In this document: positions 8,958 through 15,956 of the stretch, one piece after another | Position numbering within the stretch: position 1 is the stretch's first letter | Layout: each line of letters opens with the position of its first letter | Assembly (NCBI GenBank): GCA_029260135.1 | Contig: JAJDDV010000127.1 | Span: 1-64,000 of the forward strand | Length of the DNA stretch: 64,000 bases | Direction of reading: 5' to 3' | Source of the DNA: Phycisphaerae bacterium | Lineage (GTDB): Bacteria; Planctomycetota; Phycisphaerae; UBA1845 | Made by a program: the position numbers and the translations under genes | Notes under the pieces: model-generated | The model's input: the letters and a program-made list of their open reading frames with translations, nothing else | What the model was told of the DNA's origin: nothing | The model's database searches: none

Positions 8958-10001
8958 TCATACGATCATCTCCTTCTCGGCGCCGCGTCCGGAGATAATG
9001 AGTTCGCCGGAGTCTTCGAGTCGCCTGACGACATCGACGATTTTCTGCTGTGCCGATTCGACGTCGCTGACGCGCACGGGTCCCATGTATTCCATGTCTT
9101 CCTTGATGAGCTGGGTCGCGCGATCGGACATATTCCGGAAGATCTTGTCTCGGAGTTCCTCGCTGGCGGTCTTGAGAGCCAGCGCCAACTCTTCGTTGTC
9201 GATTTCCTTGAGGACCTGCTGGATGCCCTTGTCATTGACGAGGAGGATGTCCTCGAAGACGAACATCAGTCGTCGGATCTGCTCGACGAGATCAGGGTCC
9301 TGACCTTCGAGCGCTTCAAGGATTCCTTTTTCCGTGGCGCGATCGGCGAGGTTGAGCATTTCGGCCACGGTTTCGACACCGCCTACGCGTTGGAAGGTCT
9401 GCGAGACAATTCCGGAGAGCCTCATTTCGAGTCCTCGTTCGACCTCCTTGATGACTTCGGGATTGGTGTTGTCCATGTTTGCGATACGGGACACGACTTC
9501 GATCTGCTTGTTGGGCGGCAAGCTGGAGAGAATCTCGCTGGCCTTGTCGGCGTGGATGTAAGAGAGAATCAACGCGATCGTCTGCGGGTGCTCATCCTGA
9601 ATGAAGGTCAGCAGGTTTTCGGCGTCCGTCTTGGCGAGGAAGGAGAAGGGTTTCTTGTAGACCTCATGTTCGATGACGCTGAGCACGTACCCGGCCTCGT
9701 CGGCGGGGAGGGCTCTTTCGAGCAGACTCCGAGCGTGCGCGATTCCTCCCGCGCGCATGTACTGGCGGGCGAGGGCCATGTTGTAGAACTCCTCGACGAT
9801 GCGGCCTCGCTCGGCAGGGTCGACGAGATCGAGGCGTGCGATTTCGCGCGTGAGTTCTTCGACCATGTCCTGCCCGAGATGGCGCAGTACGGCGGCGGAC
9901 TGCTCTTTGTCCATCGAGAGCAGCAAAATGGCCGCTTTCTTGGCACCCCTGAGCTTGGAGGCGTCGGGCGGGGCGGAGGAATTATCGGATTCGGCGCTCA
10001 T
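8958..10001 (-). CDS. fliG: Flagellar motor switch protein FliG
   Basis: Rotor protein that joins the MS-ring and C-ring and receives torque from MotA. It has 347 residues from the ATG at 9999-10001, 20 bases after the fliF stop; a longer form overlapping fliF is open but unlikely. The N-terminus has RGAKKAAILLLSMDKEQSAA, the middle has LTFIQDEHPQTIALILSYIH and LADRATEKGILEALEGQDP, and the C-terminal torque helix region has LRDKIFRNMSDRATQLIKED with MGPVRVSDVESAQQKIVDVV. All three FliG domains are present, including the charged torque helix. Confidence 0.95.
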   Translation of the reverse strand: MSAESDNSSAPPDASKLRGAKKAAILLLSMDKEQSAAVLRHLGQDMVEELTREIARLDLVDPAERGRIVEEFYNMALARQYMRAGGIAHARSLLERALPADEAGYVLSVIEHEVYKKPFSFLAKTDAENLLTFIQDEHPQTIALILSYIHADKASEILSSLPPNKQIEVVSRIANMDNTNPEVIKEVERGLEMRLSGIVSQTFQRVGGVETVAEMLNLADRATEKGILEALEGQDPDLVEQIRRLMFVFEDILLVNDKGIQQVLKEIDNEELALALKTASEELRDKIFRNMSDRATQLIKEDMEYMGPVRVSDVESAQQKIVDVVRRLEDSGELIISGRGAEKEMIV

Positions 10002-10021
10002 CTGTATTTGTTCGTCCGGCG

Positions 10022-11701
10022 TCACTTGCCATCCTGTACCCACCGGCGGATCAGTTCGGCGGTTCCCTCCGGGTCTTCCTCAACCATCTTGGAGACTTCT
10101 TTGCCAAGTTCCTGGAATCGGAGCGTGTCGGGATCAAGTTCTCGCCCGGCCAGAGAGCTCGCGGACGCCTCGGCTTGTCCGACGGCTTCGCTCTCGACGG
10201 CCAGCGAGATTTCCGGTTGATCCCCCTCGGAGAGATAGGATCGGCGAGCGGCGGCATCATCTCCGGACTTGCGTACGACTCGCGTCAACATCAGCAGGCT
10301 CATGACGGCGAGCACAGCCAGTCCCGCTTGGGGGCCGTAGGTGCGTACGAGCGTCATGGTACTGAGGCCGTCGGCCGCCTGCTCGGCGTGCATGATATCG
10401 CCGGGTGAGCGGCTCCAGCCGCTGCCGTCGGCGGTCCACTCGAGATCGGGGTAGACATCGACCTGGACGTCGCCGGCGTTCTTGGCCATCACGATGCGTT
10501 CGACGGAGGACCTGACGCGTCCCACCTGCATGTCCTTGAATTCCATAAACGCGGGGTCATCATCCTTGGGGTCGGCGGTGGCATCCTGGAGTTGGGCTCG
10601 AAAGACGCTCAGGACGAAGCTGCGTGGGATCCCGATGGCGGCGGTGATATTCTTTGTGGCGAAGGGGAGCTGTTCGATGGTCTCGGTCCGGCTGAGTTTG
10701 GGCTCCCAATAATCCGTGGTTCTCTTTTCCGAGGTATTGCTCGTACCGGAACCTCCGGCCGTCAGCGCCTGCCCGAGATTCGCCTGAACTCCGGGTTCGG
10801 TCGGTCGGGGCGCAGCGGATTGTTCGGTAGCGTCCTCCATTTCCTGTTTGGGCTCGGGTGAATCGTGCTTAACGTTTTGTGTGACGCGTTTGCTCATATC
10901 GAGGTCGACGGTGACGGCCACGCGGACGGCAGGGATGTCGGCAAGGGCGGTGAGGATCTTCGAGCGGTAGTGCTCTTCGCGGCGTTTCACCATGGTGAGC
11001 ACATCGAATCCTGTTGCATCGTCGGGATGCGGCAGGCTGTAGGATTGCATCGTCTTGGCGTCGGTGATGTAGACGTTGTGCGGTTTGAGTCCTGCGACGG
11101 CGCCGGCGACGAGCTTGGCGAACCCCTCCACCATGGACTGGGTCATCGTGTTGCCCGGTGCGAGTGTGACGGTGACGGAAGCTGTCGGAACGTCGCTGGT
11201 TCCGCCGAGTCGGCGTCGGGTCACGGGGTTGATCATGACGCGCGCCTGCCTCACGGCGGGCGAGGTCGCCATGATTTTCGCAAGTTCGTTGGCGCGGGCG
11301 TAGTCCTGGCGGAAGGACCTGGCCTCGGGGGATTCAAAGGGGTTGCTCTCGTTTACGACCGCTTCCATATCGAAGAGGCTACCGTCCGGAAGTGCGTCGG
11401 CTTCGTGAACGAGGCGAACGGCGTTTCGCTTGTCGGTCTGGCGGACGTAGATTCGCGTCGCTCCGATAACGTCGTAGGGAATTCCATTGGTTCGGAGCGC
11501 TTCTTCGGCGATCGCCATTTCGTCGAGGGTGAAGTCGTTCGCGACGAGGGGCACCATTTCGGGCTTGCTCGACCATTGCATCAGCCAGAGGAGCGAGACG
11601 ACGGCGAGCGCGGCGCAGAGGCCTATCGCGAGTCGCTGAGATACGGTCAGGACACCCAGTTGGGTGTTGATATCACTGATCAGTCGTCGTAATCGATCCA
11701 T
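10022..11701 (-). CDS. fliF: Flagellar MS-ring protein FliF
   Basis: MS-ring subunit, the first structure built in basal body assembly. It has 559 residues with a membrane helix near residues 25-45 (LCAALAVVSLLWLMQW) and a second near 455-475 (AGLAVLAVMSLLMLTRVV). The YscJ-like ring-building motifs lie between them (LVANDFTLDEMAIAEEALRT, then ASVTVTLAPGNTMTQSMVEG). The extreme C-terminus, after RFQELGKEVSKMVEEDPEGT, is the FliG-binding tail ending LIRRWVQDGK. It sits between fliE and fliG. Confidence 0.94.
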   Translation of the reverse strand: MDRLRRLISDINTQLGVLTVSQRLAIGLCAALAVVSLLWLMQWSSKPEMVPLVANDFTLDEMAIAEEALRTNGIPYDVIGATRIYVRQTDKRNAVRLVHEADALPDGSLFDMEAVVNESNPFESPEARSFRQDYARANELAKIMATSPAVRQARVMINPVTRRRLGGTSDVPTASVTVTLAPGNTMTQSMVEGFAKLVAGAVAGLKPHNVYITDAKTMQSYSLPHPDDATGFDVLTMVKRREEHYRSKILTALADIPAVRVAVTVDLDMSKRVTQNVKHDSPEPKQEMEDATEQSAAPRPTEPGVQANLGQALTAGGSGTSNTSEKRTTDYWEPKLSRTETIEQLPFATKNITAAIGIPRSFVLSVFRAQLQDATADPKDDDPAFMEFKDMQVGRVRSSVERIVMAKNAGDVQVDVYPDLEWTADGSGWSRSPGDIMHAEQAADGLSTMTLVRTYGPQAGLAVLAVMSLLMLTRVVRKSGDDAAARRSYLSEGDQPEISLAVESEAVGQAEASASSLAGRELDPDTLRFQELGKEVSKMVEEDPEGTAELIRRWVQDGK

Positions 11702-11724
11702 CGTGTATTATCCGCCGGTTTGCG

Positions 11725-12036
11725 TCAGATCCGCATTTGCTGGATTTCTTGGTAGGCGTCGGTGAGTTTATTGCGCGCCTCCATCAGCAGATCGAAAGCG
11801 ATACCGGCCTTGTTCACGGCGGCGAACACCTCCGCGACGTTGTCGGTCTCCCCGGTCAGCAGGCGCTGGACGCCGGCGTCGGCTTCCTGTTGGAGGCGGT
11901 TGACCTCTTCGAGGCTGTTGAGCAGAACCGAACGGAAGTCCTTCCCGTCCGGCGCCTTCGGCGGTTTGGCGGCGGCGCCCGGCGCGGGCGGCTGGATGGG
12001 GGAGACACCACCTGGAAACTGAATCGGGTCGGTCAT
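11725..12036 (-). CDS. fliE: Flagellar hook-basal body complex protein FliE
   Basis: Small rod-base protein (103 residues) that links the MS-ring to the proximal rod. It has a Pro/Ala-rich N-terminus, then FRSVLLNSLEEVNRLQQEAD and the diagnostic C-terminal half with TDNVAEVFAAVNKAGIAFDL and LLMEARNKLTDAYQEIQQMR. The length matches the family. It lies between flgC and fliF, as in spirochaetes and bacilli. Confidence 0.93.
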   Translation of the reverse strand: MTDPIQFPGGVSPIQPPAPGAAAKPPKAPDGKDFRSVLLNSLEEVNRLQQEADAGVQRLLTGETDNVAEVFAAVNKAGIAFDLLMEARNKLTDAYQEIQQMRI

Positions 12037-12101
12037 GACACTTGTTCTCGATCAGATCGTTCTGTTTCGACTTCGCCTGTCCGGTTCTACTCGGATCTCA
12101 A

Positions 12102-12524
12102 CTATGCCAAGAGCCTCAGGCTGCTCGACGCCATCGACTTGGCGATCTCCATAACGGTGATGTTCGCTTCGTAGGCTCTGGCGGCCGCCATGGCGTTGAC
12201 CATCTCCGTGTGGTAATCGAAGTTCGACACGCGTACGTGCCCTTTGTGAGGTCCTTCCTTGATCGCATCGGGGTGGTGAGGATCGGGGCGAAAGCCGAAG
12301 GGCGTCGTATCCTCCACGATGGAGTGCACCCGGACGCCGGGCGTTTTGTCGCCGCGCGCCGTTTCGTTCGGCGTGAAGAGCGCTACGCGCCGCCGATAGG
12401 GAAAGGCTTCGCCCTTCTCGTCGTATCGCACGGCGTCTTTCATCGCGATGTTCCCCGCGATGACATCCATCTGGGTGCGATAGGCTGTCAAAGCGGAGGT
12501 GGAGATATCCAGCGCTGTGTACAT
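12102..12524 (-). CDS. flgC: Flagellar basal-body rod protein FlgC
   Basis: Proximal rod component of 140 residues. The N-terminus MYTALDISTSALTAYRTQMD leads into IAGNIA, the flagellar rod/hook motif; the usual N-A-N-T that follows is diverged to A-M-K-D. It ends with SNFDYHTEMVNAMAAARAYE and ANITVMEIAKSMASSSLRLL, the C-terminal rod signature. The 65 bases between it and fliE are non-coding. It directly follows flgB. Confidence 0.92.
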   Translation of the reverse strand: MYTALDISTSALTAYRTQMDVIAGNIAMKDAVRYDEKGEAFPYRRRVALFTPNETARGDKTPGVRVHSIVEDTTPFGFRPDPHHPDAIKEGPHKGHVRVSNFDYHTEMVNAMAAARAYEANITVMEIAKSMASSSLRLLA

Positions 12525-12536
12525 ACGTCATCTCCC

Positions 12537-12974
12537 TCAACCGACCGCACCACGAATGGCCGCTCGCAGGCGGTCGAAGCTGCCTCGCAGCAGTGTGGTT
12601 GCCGTCTGGTGCATCATTCCCGTCTCGGCGAGGTCCGCCATCTGTCGCTCGATCGCGAGGTTCGTACCATCATGAAACAGAATGTTCTGTACCGGCCTGC
12701 GCGACGGGGTCACCTGGAGGTGCCCGGAACGCTCGGTGTGAACCTCGTCGCCTGCCTCGACCTTGAACGGCGTGTTGGGGTCGCGGCGGCGGGCGTCGAA
12801 GGCCTCGCGCAGCGATCGCTGGAAGGCGTGCGTGTCGAGCTGCTTGGCCCGGTACCCCGGTGTGGCGATGTTCGCGACGTTCTCCGCGATCATCTCGAGC
12901 CTGGCTTCGTTGTACGCCAGCGTTTTTTCCAGGGCGGGCATGGCACCGCGATCGGTTATCGACGACAGAAACAT
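12537..12974 (-). CDS. flgB: Flagellar basal-body rod protein FlgB
   Basis: Proximal rod component and first structural gene of the operon. The ATG at 12972-12974 (145 residues) is chosen because it has TGGAG six bases upstream and matches FlgB homologues; the frame is open for another 63 codons, but those residues look like non-coding sequence. It carries ENVANIATPGYRAKQLDTHA, the rod motif, and ends with ERQMADLAETGMMHQTATTL. The 219-base gap before it, after the regulator gene, is the likely site of a flagellar promoter. Confidence 0.9.
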   Translation of the reverse strand: MFLSSITDRGAMPALEKTLAYNEARLEMIAENVANIATPGYRAKQLDTHAFQRSLREAFDARRRDPNTPFKVEAGDEVHTERSGHLQVTPSRRPVQNILFHDGTNLAIERQMADLAETGMMHQTATTLLRGSFDRLRAAIRGAVG

Positions 12975-13193
12975 TTCAGACTCCACCAACGGCCGTTTGT
13001 GGCGCGGGGTCTCACCCGCGGGCGCGCGGAGCGCCGGGACCGAATCCGTTGGGCACGAACCATTCCGCGACGTTTCAACACGGCGGACAGCGTCGAAACG
13101 CGGCGTTTTCTCAATCAGGCACCGCGCAGTTTTTGCCGATCGGCTGTTTTTGCGCGTGGTCACCGGATGTTCGACGGTGACTCGAAGTCGTCT

Positions 13194-14588
13194 CTAGCTC
13201 AGAGAGCAGGAGACGGGCTGGGCCTCGTCTACGTGCGAGGATTCTTCCCGCCATTGTTTGAGTTTCATTCCGAGCGTTCGCACACCCATCCCCAATGCCG
13301 TGGCGGTCTTGACGCGGTGGCCGTTGAATCGGGTGAGGGTGCGTTCGATGAGCTTACGTTCCATGTCTTCCAGCATGCGCCCGTCGCGCAGCGCACCCAG
13401 TCCATCGACGGGTGGTGTGGGCGATCGAAGCCACGGTTCGATCAGGGTGGCTGTTACCGTATCCGTCGTGGCGAGCGTTGCGGCACGGCAGCACAGGTTT
13501 TCGAGTTCGCGTACGTTTCCGGGCCAGTCGTACTCGGCGAGTAGCCTGATGGCGTCTGGCGCGATGCTGAGTTTGGCGGCGCCATCGCGTTGCGTTGCGC
13601 GATCGAGGAAATGGGTCGCCAAGTCGGGAATGTCTTCGACGCGTTCACGTAGCGGCGGAAGGGCAACAGGCAGTACGTTGAGTCGGTAGAACAAGTCGGC
13701 GCGGAACCGTTTTTTGGAGACCCATTGGTCCAGGTCGCGGTTGGTGGTGGCAACGACGCGGACATCGACCCTGCGGGTCGTGCTGCTTCCGACGCGTTCG
13801 AATTCGTTTTCCTGCAGGACTCGAAGCAGCTTGGCCTGGAGGGGGAGCGCCATTTCCGAGATTTCGTCGAGTAGCATCGTTCCGCCGTCGGCCAGCTCGA
13901 AGCGACCTTTTCTCGCACGGTCTGCGCCGGTGAATGCGCCTCGCTCGTGTCCAAAGAGTTCGCTCTCGAGGAGGTTGGCGGAGAGGGCGGCGCAGTTCAG
14001 ACAGAGCATGGGGCGTTGGGCGCGGGGCGAGGATTCGTGCAGATAGGCCGCAATGAGTTCTTTGCCGGTCCCCGATTCGCCGGTGATCAGGACGGTCGCA
14101 TGGCTGGCGGCGACCTGGTCCAACTGGGTCCGCAGTGTGGTCATTGCGGGTCCGGCGCCGATCAGTGTGCGTTGCCGGCGCAGGTCGTCGACGGAGGCCC
14201 GCAGTGCCTCGTTCTCTCGACGCAGGCGAGCGTGTTCGATGGCGCGCTCGATCAGGACGGCGATGGTTTCGGCCTCGAAGGGTTTCTGAATGTAATCGAA
14301 GGCGCCGAGTTTCATGGCCTCGACGGCGGTGTTGACCGTTGCGTAGGCGGTCATCATGATGATCGGCGTCTCACATCCTGCGGCGCGGATGTTGCGGATC
14401 AGAGAGAGGCCGTCCATGCCGGGCATTTTCAGGTCGACCAGGACCACGTCGAAGGGTCCGCCGGTGATGCGTTTCAGTGCCTCCTGCGGATCGGCGAAGG
14501 CGGTGACGCGGTGATCTTCGCGTTCCATGGCCGCACAGAGTGAGTCTCGCAGGATTTCCTTGTCGTCCACAACGCAAACGTGCGCCAT
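13194..14588 (-). CDS. NtrC-family sigma-54-dependent response regulator (FleR/FlgR type)
   Basis: A 464-residue transcription activator. The receiver domain (1-120) has phospho-acceptor Asp52 in VVLVDLKMPGMDG and Lys in IQKPF. The AAA+ domain has Walker A GESGTGKE near residue 168, the sigma-54 contact loop GAFTGADRARKGRFELA and Walker B GGTMLLDEISE. The C-terminal Fis-type helix-turn-helix includes ERTLTRFNGHRVKTATALGM. Its position between the sensor kinase and flgB points to control of flagellar genes through sigma-54. The kinase stop and this start are adjacent, so the pair is co-translated. Confidence 0.92.
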   Translation of the reverse strand: MAHVCVVDDKEILRDSLCAAMEREDHRVTAFADPQEALKRITGGPFDVVLVDLKMPGMDGLSLIRNIRAAGCETPIIMMTAYATVNTAVEAMKLGAFDYIQKPFEAETIAVLIERAIEHARLRRENEALRASVDDLRRQRTLIGAGPAMTTLRTQLDQVAASHATVLITGESGTGKELIAAYLHESSPRAQRPMLCLNCAALSANLLESELFGHERGAFTGADRARKGRFELADGGTMLLDEISEMALPLQAKLLRVLQENEFERVGSSTTRRVDVRVVATTNRDLDQWVSKKRFRADLFYRLNVLPVALPPLRERVEDIPDLATHFLDRATQRDGAAKLSIAPDAIRLLAEYDWPGNVRELENLCCRAATLATTDTVTATLIEPWLRSPTPPVDGLGALRDGRMLEDMERKLIERTLTRFNGHRVKTATALGMGVRTLGMKLKQWREESSHVDEAQPVSCSLS

Positions 14589-15458
14589 TTAGCCAGCCTC
14601 TCTTTGGATACCACCATCTTGACACTCACGGAACAGGGGAACGTATAGTACGAAGGCGGCGCCGCCGCCCGCGCGCTGGCCGGCGCGAACTTCGCCACCG
14701 TTGGATTCGGCGATGCGATGGACGATGGCCAGCCCCAATCCGGTTCCCGCGTCCTTTGTCGTGAAGAAAGGGTTGAAGATGCGTTGCCGGAGTTCGTCGG
14801 GCACGCCGGGACCGTTGTCTTCGACGACGATGCCGAGAAGCCCTTCCCTGGCGCGTTCACAGGAACGGAGCCATACGCGACCGCCGTCACCGGCGGCGTC
14901 GACGGCATTGAGGATGAGGTTGATCAGCGCTCGTTCGATCTGTGCGGAATCGCAAAGGAGCTCGACGGAATCGAGTCGGGTGTCGACGGAGACGTCGACG
15001 CGGCGTGCGTGCGCCTGGGGTGCGGTCTGCGCGAGGGTGTCCTCCAGGACTCTTGCCAGCAAGGTCGGACGACGGCTGGGTTCGCCGTCACCGGCGAAAG
15101 CGAGGATGTCACGTACGATGCTCTCCACGTTCCGGATTCCGGCGGAGAGCTTCCGGACGATCTCACATTGCTTGGGCCGGTCGGACAGGTCGCGCTCGAG
15201 CAGCGATGCGTATAGTCCGATTCCGCCGAGAGGGTTCCGAATCTCGTGTGCGACACCGGCCGCCATCTGCCCGAGTGCGGCGAGGCGTTCACGGCGTTGC
15301 AGTTCCTTGTCCTGTTCGTGGAGTTTCTCACGAAGGCGGCAGACTTCCTGCGCCAGCGCGTCGTGCGAGCGATGGAGCCGCTCGGTCACATCGTTGTAGG
15401 TCTGGATGATCGAGGCCAGGTCGGGCGACTCGATGTTGCTGGTCGTCATTGTGGTCAT
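14589..15458 (-). CDS. Sensor histidine kinase (FleS/FlrB type, soluble)
   Basis: A 289-residue kinase without membrane helices. An N-terminal coiled coil leads into the HisKA domain with H-box AAGVAHEIRNPLGGIGLYAS (His near residue 88) and a C-terminal ATPase with N-box NLILNAVDAAGDGG, G1 VEDNGPGVPDE and G2 FFTTKDAGTGLGLAIVHRIA. Soluble kinases of this kind next to an NtrC regulator usually report on flagellar assembly state. No PAS domain is visible. The ATG at 15456-15458 overlaps the stop of the flgN-like gene by one base. Confidence 0.9.
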   Translation of the reverse strand: MTTMTTSNIESPDLASIIQTYNDVTERLHRSHDALAQEVCRLREKLHEQDKELQRRERLAALGQMAAGVAHEIRNPLGGIGLYASLLERDLSDRPKQCEIVRKLSAGIRNVESIVRDILAFAGDGEPSRRPTLLARVLEDTLAQTAPQAHARRVDVSVDTRLDSVELLCDSAQIERALINLILNAVDAAGDGGRVWLRSCERAREGLLGIVVEDNGPGVPDELRQRIFNPFFTTKDAGTGLGLAIVHRIAESNGGEVRAGQRAGGGAAFVLYVPLFRECQDGGIQREAG

Positions 15459-15940
15459 CACGATTGCTCATTCACTCGGCCAAGTCGATGGCGATCCGGT
15501 ACGGGTCCACCGTAGGCGGCGACGGCCTGGCTGGTGGAGTGGGTCGTGCGAAGCGCGCCCGCGATGGCCTGCTTTCGCCCGGACAAGACGCGTACGTCCT
15601 GCTCATCGCCTTTCATGACGTTCTTCAATCGGCGGCTCGCTTCGTCCAACAGCCGGTCGGCTTCGATCCGCTGCGCTTCGTTGAATCGCCGTCGATACGT
15701 CGACCATCGCGTGCGAACCGGTGAGAGGCGTTGTCCGATTTGTGCGAGCGCGGTGGACACGTTCTGTCTCGCCGCCAGGATGGCGAGCAACGGTCCCACA
15801 CAATCGTCCGTCACGAGCGAGTGTTGTTTGGTGGCGTACGACTCCAGCTCTTCATAGAGACGCGCCTGCTCTCGAAGAAGGTCGAGGACCTTCTGCGGGG
15901 AATCCACCGCGTCTGCTGTTGCCACTTCCGCTGCCGTCAT
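15458..15940 (-). CDS. FlgN-like flagellar export chaperone (tentative)
   Basis: A 160-residue protein predicted to be nearly all helix, with VLDLLREQARLYEELESYAT, then LLAILAARQNVSTALAQIGQ and RFNEAQRIEADRLLDEASRR. This resembles FlgN-family chaperones, which deliver hook-associated proteins to the export gate. Sequence similarity in the family is low, so size, helical pattern and position before a flagellar kinase carry much of the weight. The start at 15938-15940 lies 16 bases after the upstream stop. The C-terminal tail has a basic, Gly/Pro-containing end. Confidence 0.6.
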   Translation of the reverse strand: MTAAEVATADAVDSPQKVLDLLREQARLYEELESYATKQHSLVTDDCVGPLLAILAARQNVSTALAQIGQRLSPVRTRWSTYRRRFNEAQRIEADRLLDEASRRLKNVMKGDEQDVRVLSGRKQAIAGALRTTHSTSQAVAAYGGPVPDRHRLGRVNEQS

Positions 15941-15956
15941 TGTGGTTCTCGCACGA

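Noticed and set aside
12975-13163. N-terminal extension of FlgB by 63 residues
   Set aside because: The extension lacks similarity to FlgB, and the internal ATG has a strong ribosome binding site.
12975-13193. Sigma-54 promoter (-24/-12) before flgB
   Set aside because: One GG-N10-GC match exists on the minus strand (TCGGCAAAAACTGCGC), but only about half of the consensus positions agree, so I do not annotate it.
12042-13544. Long plus-strand reading frame of 500 codons opposite flgC, flgB and the regulator
   Set aside because: It runs antisense to clear flagellar genes, is rich in Arg, His and Val with no domain, and is a by-product of high GC in third codon positions.
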